Shown in pieces: positions 14,764-22,697 of a stretch of DNA of 41,228 nucleotides. Position numbers and translations under genes: made by a program. Position 1 is the first letter of the stretch. The number at the start of each line of letters is the position of its first letter. This DNA comes from Actinomadura latina NBRC 106108 (GTDB lineage: Bacteria > Actinomycetota > Actinomycetes > Streptosporangiales > Streptosporangiaceae), in the NCBI RefSeq assembly GCF_001552195.1, contig NZ_BCQS01000025.1, forward strand, positions 1 through 41,228, written 5' to 3'. A model generated the notes under the pieces. It did no database searches. It was not told the DNA's origin and saw nothing but the letters and a program-made list of their open reading frames with translations.

Positions 14764-16017
14764 ATGGGTGGGGATCCGCTGATGCTGGCGCGGGTGCAGT
14801 TCGCGTTGACGGCCGGTACGCATTTCCTGTTCGTGGCGTTGACGTTGGGTTTGGCGACGCTGGTGGCGTTGACGCAGACGCGGGCGACGGTGTCGGGGAG
14901 TGCGGTGCATGCGCGGATGGTGCGTTTCTGGGGCCAGTTGTACGTCGTGAACTATGCGGTGGGGATCGTCACGGGGCTGGTGATGGAGTTCCAGTTCGGG
15001 TTGAACTGGTCGGGTCTGTCGCGGGTGTCGGGGAGCGTGTTCGGGGCGCCGCTGGCGCTGGAGACGATCGTCGCGTTCTTCGTGGAGTCGACGTTCCTGG
15101 GGCTGTGGATCTTCGGGTGGGATCGGCTGAACCGGTGGGTGCATCTGGCGCTGATCTGGGTGGTGACGCTGACGGCGTACCTGTCGGCCTATTTCGTGCT
15201 GGTGGCGAACGGGTGGCTGCAGCGTCCGGTGGGGTTCGAGATGGTGGACGGCACGGCGCGGCTCACCGATGCGGGGGCGCTGCTGGCGAATCCGACGGCG
15301 CTGCTGGCGTTCTTCCACGTCCTGTTCGGGGGCCTGCTGACGGCGGGTTTCTTCATGGCGGGGGTGAGTGGTTTCCATCTGCTGCGGCGGACGGCGGAGG
15401 TGGAGTTCTTCCGGCGGTCGATGCGGATCGGGTTGCTGGCGGTGATCGTGTCGGTGATGCCGGTGGTGGTGTTCGGCGGGATGCAGTTCCGGTACGCGCA
15501 GCCGACGAAGACGGGCGGGGACGGCGCGGCGGCGGCGGCGGTGGCGGGCTTCACGGCGCGGTTCGGGCCGGGCGATTACGTGGCGCCGGCGGCGGCGCGG
15601 GTCGGTGAGGGCTTGATGGTGACGATGTGGCTGCTGATGGTGCTGGTCGCGGTGGTCGCGCTGGTGAAGTTCCCGTTCGGGGGGTGGCTGGTGCGGGGCC
15701 GGGTCTTCCATGTGCTGGTGATCGCGGCGGTGCCGCTGCCGTATGTGGCGATGATCTCGGGCTGGGTGTTCCGGGAGGTGGGGCGGCAGCCGTGGATGGT
15801 GTACGGGGTGCTGAAGACCGAGGACGCGCTGTCGCCGGGGGTCGGGGCGGGGACGGTCGCGGTGTCGTTCGCGGTGTTCTCGGTGCTGTTCGCGGCGCTG
15901 TTCGGGGTGAACGCGTGGCTGCTGGCGCGGTTCGCGCGGCGGGGGCCGGGGGGTGCGGGGCTGGGCGCCTCTCCCCCGGTGGAGCCGGCCGCGGCGGTGC
16001 TGAATCCGACGTTCTGA
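14764..16017 (+). CDS. cydA: Cytochrome bd oxidase subunit I (CydA), compact form
   Basis: This 417-aa membrane subunit of the quinol oxidase reduces O2 to water using heme b558, b595 and d. Key residues are visible: the N-terminal heme ligand His in ALTAGTHFLFVALTLGLA, the second His in AFFHVLFGGLLTAGFF, and the Met region EGLMVTMWLLM. The quinol-site QPTK motif is in YAQPTKTGG and SGWVFREVGRQPWMVYG is the hallmark GRQPW. The Q-loop after QPTK is only about 25 residues, far shorter than in E. coli, and total length is below the usual 450-520. ATG 14764 was chosen; GTG 14758 and ATG 14782 are alternatives. It is the first gene of the cydABDC operon; no Rex-type operator was found upstream. 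Confidence 0.93.
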   Translation: MGGDPLMLARVQFALTAGTHFLFVALTLGLATLVALTQTRATVSGSAVHARMVRFWGQLYVVNYAVGIVTGLVMEFQFGLNWSGLSRVSGSVFGAPLALETIVAFFVESTFLGLWIFGWDRLNRWVHLALIWVVTLTAYLSAYFVLVANGWLQRPVGFEMVDGTARLTDAGALLANPTALLAFFHVLFGGLLTAGFFMAGVSGFHLLRRTAEVEFFRRSMRIGLLAVIVSVMPVVVFGGMQFRYAQPTKTGGDGAAAAAVAGFTARFGPGDYVAPAAARVGEGLMVTMWLLMVLVAVVALVKFPFGGWLVRGRVFHVLVIAAVPLPYVAMISGWVFREVGRQPWMVYGVLKTEDALSPGVGAGTVAVSFAVFSVLFAALFGVNAWLLARFARRGPGGAGLGASPPVEPAAAVLNPTF

Positions 16018-16042
16018 CGTGTGACGTTTCGACAGGAGCCTG

Positions 16043-16789
16043 ATGATGGACTCTCTTGCGGTGGTGTTGCTGGCGGTGTTCTCCGGCGGGTATCTGGTGC
16101 TGGCCGGTGCGGACGTCGGGGTGGGGATGCTGCTGCCGTGGCTGGGCCGGGACCAGCGGGAGCGGCGGCTGGTGATCGCGTCGTTCGCGCCGTTCTTCCT
16201 GGGGAACGAGGTGTGGCTGGTGGCGGCGGCGGGCCTGGTGGCGGGTGCGTTCCCGGGGCTGGAGCACCGGCTGCTGGAGGAGCTGTATCCGGTCTTCGCG
16301 GTGCTGCTGGTCGGCTGGGTCGTGCGGGACATGGGGTTGTGGCTGCGGGGGCGGGTGGACGCGGCGGGGTGGCGGTCGGTGTGGGACGGCGCGATCGTGG
16401 CGGGCAGTTGGGCGCTGGCGGTGGCGTGGGGTTCGGTGCTGGGTTCGCTGCTGGGCGGCGGCGGGCTGAACGCCGGGAGTGTGCTCGGTCTGCCGCTGGC
16501 GGCGCTGTTCGCCTGGCATGGGGCGGGGTTCGCGCGGTGGCGGCTGCCGGTCGGGCTGGCGGTGCGGGCGGGCCGGTTCCCGGCGCGGTACGGGCTGTCG
16601 GCGCTGGTGATGGGGTGTGCGCCTGTGGTGGCGGGTGTGGAGGTGCCGTGGTCGGAGGTGGTGGCCGAGGGCGGCGGGCTGGCGTTGACGGTGGTGGGGA
16701 CGGTGGTGGTGCTGCCGTTCCTGTTGGGGTCGCAGGCGCTGGTGTGGTGGACGTTCCGGGGGCGGGTCGAGGCCCCGTCCTACCTGTAG
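16043..16789 (+). CDS. cydB: Cytochrome bd oxidase subunit II (CydB), short form
   Basis: This 248-aa partner of CydA starts 25 bp after cydA behind ACAGGAG (ATG 16043 or, with better spacing, 16046). The N-terminus SGGYLVLAGADVGVGMLLP and PFFLGNEVWLVAAAG match the conserved CydB opening (GxDxGxGxL, GNEVWL), which helps hold the hemes of subunit I. Around seven hydrophobic segments are present. Usual CydB proteins have about 335-380 residues and eight helices, so this one is shortened, in keeping with the short CydA. No frameshift is evident: the stop TAG is followed directly by the ribosome site of cydD. Confidence 0.88.
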   Translation: MMDSLAVVLLAVFSGGYLVLAGADVGVGMLLPWLGRDQRERRLVIASFAPFFLGNEVWLVAAAGLVAGAFPGLEHRLLEELYPVFAVLLVGWVVRDMGLWLRGRVDAAGWRSVWDGAIVAGSWALAVAWGSVLGSLLGGGGLNAGSVLGLPLAALFAWHGAGFARWRLPVGLAVRAGRFPARYGLSALVMGCAPVVAGVEVPWSEVVAEGGGLALTVVGTVVVLPFLLGSQALVWWTFRGRVEAPSYL

Positions 16790-16798
16790 GGGGTTTGG

Positions 16799-18409
16799 GT
16801 GAGGGCGGTGGAGCGGCGACTGCTGCGGCTGGTGCCGCGGCGGGTGAGTGTGCTGCTGGGGGTGCTGGCGGCGGGGCAGGGCGTCCTGCTGATCGTGCAG
16901 GCGGAGCTGCTGGTGCGGGCGGTGGCGGGGCTGGACGCGGGCCCGCTGCCGTGGCTGGCGGGTGCGGTGGCAGGGCGGGCGGTGCTGGCGTGGGCGGTGA
17001 CGCTGGTGGCGGGCCGGGCGGCGGCGCGCGCGAAGCGGGGGCTGCGGGAGGGGCTGCTGGAGGTCCCGGCGGGTGCGGCGGGGGCGCGGGTGACGCTGCT
17101 GACGCGGGGTCTGGACGCGGTGGATCCGTTCTTCACCGGGTATGTGCCGCAGTTGCTGGCGGCGTGCGTCGTCCCGCCGCTGGTGCTGGTGCGGCTGCTG
17201 GCGGCGGATTGGGCGTCGGCGCTGGTGGTGGCGGTGACGGTGCCGCTGGTTCCGGTGTTCGGGGCGCTGGTGGGGATGCGGGCGGCGGCGCTGACGGGTC
17301 GGCAGTGGGGGCTGCTGCAGCGGCTGGGCGGGCATTTCCGGGACGTGCTGGCGGGGCTGGGGACGTTGCGGGCGTTCGGCCGGACGGAGCATCAGTCGCG
17401 GGTGGTGCGGGAGCTCGCGGGTGAGCATCGCCGGGCGACGGTCCGGGCGCTGCGGGTGGCGTTCCTGTCGTCGCTGGTGCTGGAGCTGGTGTGCGCGCTG
17501 TCGGTGGCGCTGGTGGCGGTTCCGGTGGGGTTGCGTCTGCTGGACGGCCGGATGGTGCTGGCGGCGGGGCTGCTGGTGCTGGTGCTGACGCCGGAGGTGT
17601 ATCTGCCGTTGCGGGCGCTGGGGCAGCGTTTCCATGCGAGTGCGGAGGGGGTGGCGGCCGCGGAGGAGGCGTTCGCGGTGCTGGACGCGCCCGGGGCCGC
17701 GCCGCGCGGCGGGGTCGTTCCGGCGGGGTCGGCGCCGGAGATCGTGCTGGAGGAGGTGACGGTCCGGTATCCGGGTGCGGCGGTGGCGGCGCTGGAGAGG
17801 GTGTCGCTGCGGGTGGCGCCGGGTGAGCGGGTGGCGGTGACGGGCCCGTCGGGTGCGGGCAAGTCGACGCTGCTGCTGGTGCTGGCCGGGTTGGTCTCCC
17901 CCGGTTCGGGGCGGGTCCTGGTCGACGGGGTGGATCTGGCGGATCTGGACCTGGCGGCGTGGCGGGCGCGGCTGGGGTGGGTGCCGCAGCGTCCGCACCT
18001 GTTCGCGGCGTCGGTGGCCGACAACATCCGTCTCGGTGCGCCGGGTGCGGGCGATGAGCGGGTGCGGGAGGCGGCGCGGGCGGCCGCCGCCGATTTCGTC
18101 GATGATCTGCCTCGCGGGTACGCGACGGTGCTCGGTGAGGGCGGTGCGGGGGTGTCGGCGGGGCAGCGGCAGCGGCTGGCGATCGCGCGGGCGTTCCTGG
18201 CGGGTGGTCCGGTGATGCTGCTGGACGAGCCGACGGCGCGGCTGGACCTGCACAGCGAGCGGGTTCTGGTGGACGCGGCGGCGCGGCTGCTGGCGGGCCG
18301 GACGGCGGTGCTGGTGGCGCATCGTCCGGCGCTGCTGCGGGTCGCGGACCGGGTGGTGCGGCTGGAGGGCGGCCGGGTGTGCGAGCCGGCCGGGACGGGG
18401 GCGGTGTGA
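16799..18409 (+). CDS. cydD: ABC exporter subunit CydD (cytochrome bd assembly)
   Basis: This 536-aa half-transporter is a membrane domain (six hydrophobic segments, residues about 10-290) fused to an ATPase. Walker A GPSGAGKSTLLLVLAGL lies near 350, the signature is modified to GVSAGQRQRLAIARAF (Ala in place of the first Gly), Walker B is VMLLDEPTARLD, and a switch His follows in VLVAHRP. With CydC it forms the heterodimeric glutathione/cysteine (or thiol/heme-linked) exporter needed for bd oxidase assembly. The start is GTG 16799 after GGGGG. Its stop overlaps the cydC start (GTGA, 18406-18409), giving strict co-translation. Confidence 0.93.
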   Translation: MRAVERRLLRLVPRRVSVLLGVLAAGQGVLLIVQAELLVRAVAGLDAGPLPWLAGAVAGRAVLAWAVTLVAGRAAARAKRGLREGLLEVPAGAAGARVTLLTRGLDAVDPFFTGYVPQLLAACVVPPLVLVRLLAADWASALVVAVTVPLVPVFGALVGMRAAALTGRQWGLLQRLGGHFRDVLAGLGTLRAFGRTEHQSRVVRELAGEHRRATVRALRVAFLSSLVLELVCALSVALVAVPVGLRLLDGRMVLAAGLLVLVLTPEVYLPLRALGQRFHASAEGVAAAEEAFAVLDAPGAAPRGGVVPAGSAPEIVLEEVTVRYPGAAVAALERVSLRVAPGERVAVTGPSGAGKSTLLLVLAGLVSPGSGRVLVDGVDLADLDLAAWRARLGWVPQRPHLFAASVADNIRLGAPGAGDERVREAARAAAADFVDDLPRGYATVLGEGGAGVSAGQRQRLAIARAFLAGGPVMLLDEPTARLDLHSERVLVDAAARLLAGRTAVLVAHRPALLRVADRVVRLEGGRVCEPAGTGAV

Positions 18410-20121
18410 GGGGCGTGTGGGGTGCGGTGCGGCCGCAACTGGTGCGGCTGGCGGGCGCGGGGCTGGCGGGTGCGGCGGCGGAGCTGTGCGGGCTGGGGTT
18501 GGTCGCGTCGGCGGCGTGGCTGGTCGCGCGGGCGGCGCAGCGGCCGGAACTGGCGGCGCTGTCGCTGGCGATCGTGGCGGTGCGGGGGTTCGCGCTGGCG
18601 AAGGGGTCGCTGCGGTATGTGGAGCGGCTGGCGGGGCATGACGCGGCGCTGCGTGCGCTGGCGGAGCTGCGGGGCCGGGTGTTCGACGCGCTGGCGGCGG
18701 CGCGCCCGTCGGCGCGGGGGCGGGTGCGGGATGGTGATGCGTTGTCGCGGATGGTGTCGGATGTGGATGCGGTGCAGGACCTTGTGCTGCGGTGCGTCCT
18801 GCCCGCGGTGGCGGCGGTGGCGTGCGGGGTGGCGGGTGTGGTGGTGTGCGCGGCGGTGTGCGTGCCGGCGGGTGCGGTGCTGGCTGCGGGCGTGTTCGCC
18901 GCGGGTGTGGTGGTGCCGGTGGTGGCGGCGGCCGCGGGCGGCCGTGCGGCGGTGCGGGCTGCGGCGGGGCGGGAGGAGCTGGCCGTGTGCGCGCTGGACG
19001 TCCTGGAGGGCGCGGCGGATCTGGCGATGTTCGGTGCTTCGGGCAGGTTCGCGGCGCGGGCGGTGGGTGCGGCGGGGCGGCTGGAGGGTGCGGAGCGGTC
19101 GGCTGCGCGGGTCGCGGCGCTGGTGGCCGCGGCGGGGTTCGCGGTGCAGGGCGTGACGGTGGCGGCGGTGGTGTGGGCGGGGTTGCGGGCGGGGGTGGAC
19201 GGGGTCGGTGCGGCGGTGCTGGCGCTGACGGCGCTGGTGGCGGTGGAGTCGGTGCTGCCGCTGGCGGGGGCGGCGCTGCGGCTGCGGGAGGTGTGGCCGG
19301 CGGTGCGGCGGGTCGGTGCGGTGCTGTCCGCTCCCCCGGAGCTGGCGGTGTCGCGTCCGGTGGCGGTGCCGCGGGGCCCGCTGGGGGTGGAGCTGTTGGG
19401 AGTCCGCGTCTCCTACGGTGCCGGGGCCGCGCTGGACGGCGTGGACCTGCGGGTGGGGCGGGGCCGCCGGGTCGCGGTCGTGGGGGCGAGCGGTGCGGGG
19501 AAGAGCACGCTGCTGGCGGTGGTGTCGGGGGAGGTCGCGGTGGCGTCGGGCGCGGTGGTGCTGGGCGGGCGGGCGCTGGCCCGGTACGCGCCCGGGGACG
19601 TGCGGGCGGCGGTGCGGGGGCTGGCGCAGGACGCGCACGTGTTCGCCGGGACGGTCCGCGCGAACGTGCTGCTGGCCCGGCCCGGTGCGAGCGGGGAGCA
19701 GGTGGAGGCGGCGGCGGCGCGGGCGCGGTTCACCGAGGTGGTGGAGGCGCTGCCGGACGGGTGGGACACGGTGGTCGGCGCGGGCGGGCGGGGCCTGTCG
19801 GGCGGGCAGCGGCAGCGGCTGCTGCTGGCGCGGGCGCTGCTGGCCGATCCCGCGGTGCTGCTGCTGGACGAGCCGGCCGAGGCCCTGGACGCGGGGGCGG
19901 CGGACGCGCTGACGCGGGACCTGCTGGAGGCGCCGGGCGGTGGGACGCTGCTGCTGGTCACGCACCGGCTGGCCGCGCTGGCGGCGGCCGACGAGGTGAT
20001 CGTCATGGATCGGGGGCGGATCGTCCAGCGGGGACGGCACGGTGAGCTGCTGGCGGTGCCGGGCGCCTACCTGGATCTGTGGGAGGCCGAGCTCCTGGCG
20101 GGCGGGGTGAACGCGGGTTGA
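18406..20121 (+). CDS. cydC: ABC exporter subunit CydC (cytochrome bd assembly)
   Basis: This 571-aa second half of the CydDC exporter has a membrane domain to about residue 310, then an ATPase. Walker A is VGASGAGKSTLLAVVSGE, the canonical signature LSGGQRQRLLLARALL, Walker B AVLLLDEPAEALD (Ala/Glu changes in the D-loop side), and LLLVTHRLAAL carries the switch His. The start GTG 18406 is fixed by the overlap with cydD; a longer in-frame extension is excluded by coupling. It is the last gene of the operon and the last of the strongly G-rich plus-strand block, converging on gvpK with 7 bp between them. Confidence 0.93.
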   Translation: MRGVWGAVRPQLVRLAGAGLAGAAAELCGLGLVASAAWLVARAAQRPELAALSLAIVAVRGFALAKGSLRYVERLAGHDAALRALAELRGRVFDALAAARPSARGRVRDGDALSRMVSDVDAVQDLVLRCVLPAVAAVACGVAGVVVCAAVCVPAGAVLAAGVFAAGVVVPVVAAAAGGRAAVRAAAGREELAVCALDVLEGAADLAMFGASGRFAARAVGAAGRLEGAERSAARVAALVAAAGFAVQGVTVAAVVWAGLRAGVDGVGAAVLALTALVAVESVLPLAGAALRLREVWPAVRRVGAVLSAPPELAVSRPVAVPRGPLGVELLGVRVSYGAGAALDGVDLRVGRGRRVAVVGASGAGKSTLLAVVSGEVAVASGAVVLGGRALARYAPGDVRAAVRGLAQDAHVFAGTVRANVLLARPGASGEQVEAAAARARFTEVVEALPDGWDTVVGAGGRGLSGGQRQRLLLARALLADPAVLLLDEPAEALDAGAADALTRDLLEAPGGGTLLLVTHRLAALAAADEVIVMDRGRIVQRGRHGELLAVPGAYLDLWEAELLAGGVNAG

Positions 20122-20128
20122 GGTGCGC

Positions 20129-20623
20129 TCAGTCGTCGGGGAGGAGGGGGCCGAGGGGCCCCAGGTCGAGGTTGAGGTCGTGGTCGTCGAGGTCGAAGTG
20201 GTCCTTGAGGCGGGTCATCGCCTCGTCCAGCCGCATCAGCGCCAGTCCGAGGTCCTCGACCTGCCGGTCGGTCAGGTCGCCGCCCTCGGCGCGGCGCAGC
20301 GCCTGCCGCTCCATCAGCTGCCGGATCAGCTCGACCAGCGTCAGGACGAGCTTCACCAGGTCCCGCTCGACGGTTTCGGGGTCGGCGCGCAGCCGCTGCA
20401 TGGTGCGGGACGAGCGTTCCCGCAGGTCGCGCTCGCGGGCGGGTGCCGCCCGCACCGGCGCGCCGTGCGAGGGGGTGCGGCCGGCGAGGATGTCGTCGGT
20501 GAACGGGTCTCCCGCCGCGGGGTCGCGCACCGACACGTCCCCGGTCACCGGCCGCCGGTCCCAGGGGTCGTGGGGGGCGCGGTGGTCGTGGGGGGTGCGG
20601 GGCTCGTGGTCGGGTCGGGTCAC
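20129..20623 (-). CDS. gvpK: Gas vesicle protein GvpK
   Basis: This 164-aa protein is the last gene of the gas vesicle operon. The core from about residue 75 on (RLRADPETVERDLVKLVLTL, ELIRQLMERQALRRAEGGDL, ALMRLDEAMTRLKDHFDL) is the conserved helical GvpK domain. The first 55 residues are a His/Pro/Asp-rich actinobacterial extension. GvpK is a minor vesicle protein needed for vesicle formation. The start GTG 20623 overlaps the stop of the preceding gvpS (GTGA). Confidence 0.92.
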   Translation of the reverse strand: MTRPDHEPRTPHDHRAPHDPWDRRPVTGDVSVRDPAAGDPFTDDILAGRTPSHGAPVRAAPARERDLRERSSRTMQRLRADPETVERDLVKLVLTLVELIRQLMERQALRRAEGGDLTDRQVEDLGLALMRLDEAMTRLKDHFDLDDHDLNLDLGPLGPLLPDD

Positions 20624-20823
20624 GTGTCCTCCTCGGGCAGCAGCTCGTCGCGGACGGTGGTGATCAGGGCGCGCAGCGACACCTGCACCAGGTCGACGCC
20701 GGCGATGGAGATCACCAGGTCGCCGGTGATGACGACGCCGCCGGCCAGCAGCCGGTCGAGCAGGTCCACCAGCGCGATCCGCTGCATGGGGGCGTCGCCG
20801 CCGTGGTCCAGGACGGCCGTCAC
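20620..20823 (-). CDS. gvpS: Gas vesicle protein GvpS (small GvpA-like)
   Basis: This 67-aa member of the GvpA superfamily has the core IALVDLLDRLLAGGVVITGD and LVISIAGVDLVQVSLRALI, with the helix-strand-strand-helix pattern of the shell protein. In actinobacterial clusters a small GvpA-like protein in this place is called GvpS; it may be a minor or cap component. GTG 20823 overlaps the stop of gvpL, and its own stop overlaps the gvpK start, so it is coupled on both sides. Longer frames over this region are shadows. Confidence 0.9.
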   Translation of the reverse strand: MTAVLDHGGDAPMQRIALVDLLDRLLAGGVVITGDLVISIAGVDLVQVSLRALITTVRDELLPEEDT

Positions 20824-21722
20824 GCGTCCCCCGGGACGCGCGCGGGCGTGGTGTCGGCGGTGTCGATGAAGGAGTACGGCGGCCACGGCCCCGTCACCTC
20901 CACCTCGATGCCGGCCAGCCGCTCCCCGGCCGCCCGGGTCACCGCCAGGAATCCCGGCACCTGCTCCTCGTCCAGCAGGTAGGCGGCGTTGAGGATCTGC
21001 GCGCCGGACCGGCCCGACAGGCGCGGGTCCTGCGGCGGGTGGTGCCGGGACGCCACGGCGTGGTCGGCGAGTTCGGTGTGCACGGCGTCGGCCTGCTCGC
21101 CCGCCCGCCGTCCCGCGTCGGCGCGGCGGCGGCGCTCCTCCTGCCGGCGCCGCAGGTAGGCCGTCCCGACGCCGCCGGTGGCGGATTCGGGTCGGGGGCC
21201 GGTGAGGGGCTCGGCTCTGGGCGCGAGCCCCCCACCGGGATCCGTGCCGCCGGCGTCGGCGGAAGCGGGGGCGGGGGTGTCGCCGCGCATGGCCTCGGCG
21301 GAGGCGTAGGCCTTCACGCCCCACTCCGACCTGCCGGCGATCAGGTCGAGGATCTCGGTGAACCGCGCGCCCTGCGCGGCCAGCACCTGCGCGACGCGCT
21401 CGTCGTCGCGGTAGATCGTCGCGATCCGCACCGGCGCGGTCGGTGCGGCGTGCGCGGCCCGGTCCACCACGTCGTGGTGGGCGCGGGCGGTGGCCTCCAG
21501 CCACCCCAGGTCCTCCAGGTTGGCGCGCAGTGCCGCCTCCCCGTACTCGGCGAGCGCGACGGTGCTGACCAGCGCGGTCAGCCCGTCGGCGACCACGCCG
21601 CGCACGGGGGCTCCGGCGACGCCGGCGGCGCCGCCGAGCGCGGCGGGGTCCAGGCCGCGCGCCACCCCGTACAGGTAGACGGCGGTGTCGGCCGGGTCGC
21701 CGGCCGTCCGGGCAGCGGTCAT
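20820..21722 (-). CDS. gvpL: Gas vesicle protein GvpL (GvpL/GvpF family)
   Basis: This 300-aa GvpL/F-family protein opens with AVYLYGVARGLDP and continues with VRGVVADGLTALVSTVALAE. LEATARAHHDVVDRAAHAAP, RIATIYRDDERV and EWGVKAYASAEAMRG are the alternating ferredoxin-like and helical parts of the family. A 50-residue Gly/Pro-rich insertion (about 165-210) precedes a long helix RRRQEERRRRADAG. The end ITGPWPPYSF-type motif (VTGPWPPYSFID) is diagnostic. GvpL helps assemble vesicles, probably as an interaction scaffold of minor proteins. Both ends overlap neighbours (ATGA with gvpJ, GTGA with gvpS). Confidence 0.93.
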   Translation of the reverse strand: MTAARTAGDPADTAVYLYGVARGLDPAALGGAAGVAGAPVRGVVADGLTALVSTVALAEYGEAALRANLEDLGWLEATARAHHDVVDRAAHAAPTAPVRIATIYRDDERVAQVLAAQGARFTEILDLIAGRSEWGVKAYASAEAMRGDTPAPASADAGGTDPGGGLAPRAEPLTGPRPESATGGVGTAYLRRRQEERRRRADAGRRAGEQADAVHTELADHAVASRHHPPQDPRLSGRSGAQILNAAYLLDEEQVPGFLAVTRAAGERLAGIEVEVTGPWPPYSFIDTADTTPARVPGDA

Positions 21723-22162
21723 GGTGTCGGCTCCTTCCCCCGCGCCGGCGGGGCCGCCTCGCTCGTCGCGCCGTCCCCTGCGCTCGCACCGGTGTCGCCG
21801 CCGTCGGGCGGGCCGGCCTCCAGGGCGGCGAGGCGCTCGCGCAGCCGCCGGTTCTCCTCCAGCAGTTCGCGGTCGGCGTCGCGCGCGCCGTCGGTCTGGT
21901 TCTGCCGGGCCTTGGACGACAGCGACGGGTCGTGCTCCCACCAGTCGATGCCCATCTCCTTGGCGCGGTCCACCGAGGCCACCAGCAGCCGCAGCTTGAT
22001 GGTGAGCAACTCGATGTCGAGCAGGTTCACCCGGATGTCCCCGACGATCACGATCCCCTTGTCGAGGATGCGCTCCAGCAGGTCCGCCAGGTTGGCCGAG
22101 GTCCGCTCGCCGGCCATCGACCGTGCCGGGGACCGCTGCCCGGTCCAGGAGATCTCGCTCAC
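21719..22162 (-). CDS. gvpJ: Gas vesicle protein GvpJ (GvpA family)
   Basis: This 147-aa minor shell-type protein has a GvpA-like core at residues 23-75 (ANLADLLERILDKGIVIVGD, IRVNLLDIELLTIKLRLLVA). WWEHDPSLSS follows, a motif typical of GvpJ rather than GvpA, then a coiled-coil stretch (DRELLEENRRLRERLAAL) and a polar Gly/Pro/Ala tail. GvpJ is a conserved accessory protein probably acting in nucleation or capping. The start is GTG 22162, 6 bp after gvpO; the stop overlaps the gvpL ATG. Confidence 0.9.
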   Translation of the reverse strand: MSEISWTGQRSPARSMAGERTSANLADLLERILDKGIVIVGDIRVNLLDIELLTIKLRLLVASVDRAKEMGIDWWEHDPSLSSKARQNQTDGARDADRELLEENRRLRERLAALEAGPPDGGDTGASAGDGATSEAAPPARGKEPTP

Positions 22163-22168
22163 TGCGTC

Positions 22169-22429
22169 TCAGTCCCTCTCCACTCGTCCGCGGGGGTAGC
22201 GGCGGGCGCGGCGGTAGGCGACCAGCTCGCCGTCCGCGTCCACCTCGGTGTCGTAGCAGGCGAGGATGTCGGCGGAGTCGGGGATGCGGCGGGTCTCCAC
22301 GACCTCCACCGCGACGCGCCAGCCGTCCTCGCCGGTGCGCTCGATCCCCACCACGGACTCGGCGCTGCGGCCGGTCATGGCGGTGACGTGCTCGGCCGCG
22401 CGTTTGGCGGCCTCGGACGCGGACATCAT
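22169..22429 (-). CDS. gvpO: Gas vesicle protein GvpO
   Basis: This 86-aa protein has the GvpO core: AAEHVTAMTGRSAESVVGIE, DGWRVAVEVVETRRIP, DILACYDTEVDADGEL and YRRARRYPRGR at the end. In haloarchaea GvpO affects gvp expression and vesicle formation; in actinobacteria the role is less clear. ATG 22429 (or the adjacent ATG 22426) follows GGAGGCCGCCG. The gene sits between gvpG and gvpJ with gaps of 11 and 6 bp. Confidence 0.9.
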   Translation of the reverse strand: MMSASEAAKRAAEHVTAMTGRSAESVVGIERTGEDGWRVAVEVVETRRIPDSADILACYDTEVDADGELVAYRRARRYPRGRVERD

Positions 22430-22440
22430 CGGCGGCCTCC

Positions 22441-22692
22441 CTACCGGCCCGGCTGGTAGCCGCGGGCGCGGCCCTCGTTGAGCCGGCGGATGAGTTCCTC
22501 CTCGCGGACCGCGGCCTCGTCCTCGGTGATCTCGCCGTTGGCGACCTCGTCGGCGATCTGCTGCATCTCCGCGGCGATCCGGCCGGGGTCGTACAGCTGC
22601 GCCTCGGCCTGCTCGGTGAGGGTCTCGGCCAGCCACACCACGCCCTTGACGGGCGCGAGCGGCAGGGTCACCAGGCCGCTGAACAGTCCCAT
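22441..22692 (-). CDS. gvpG: Gas vesicle protein GvpG
   Basis: This 83-aa protein has the GvpG signature LPLAPVKGVVWLAETLTEQA near the N-terminus, then YDPGRIAAEMQQIADEVANG and a helical EITEDEAAVREEELIRRL segment. GvpG is a minor vesicle protein that works with GvpF/L in assembly. ATG 22692 lies 5 bp after the gvpF stop, so the genes are co-transcribed and probably coupled. Confidence 0.92.
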   Translation of the reverse strand: MGLFSGLVTLPLAPVKGVVWLAETLTEQAEAQLYDPGRIAAEMQQIADEVANGEITEDEAAVREEELIRRLNEGRARGYQPGR

Positions 22693-22697
22693 GGCCC

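Noticed and set aside
13474..16332. Very long open frame on the minus strand (952 codons) antisense to the MFS and cydA genes
   Set aside because: Product is His/Arg/Pro-rich with no domain, a typical antisense shadow of G-rich third positions; the plus-strand frames encode clear families.
15551..20040. Long minus-strand frames (about 900 codons each) opposite cydA-cydC
   Set aside because: Arg/His/Gln-rich low-complexity translation, antisense to a well-supported operon.
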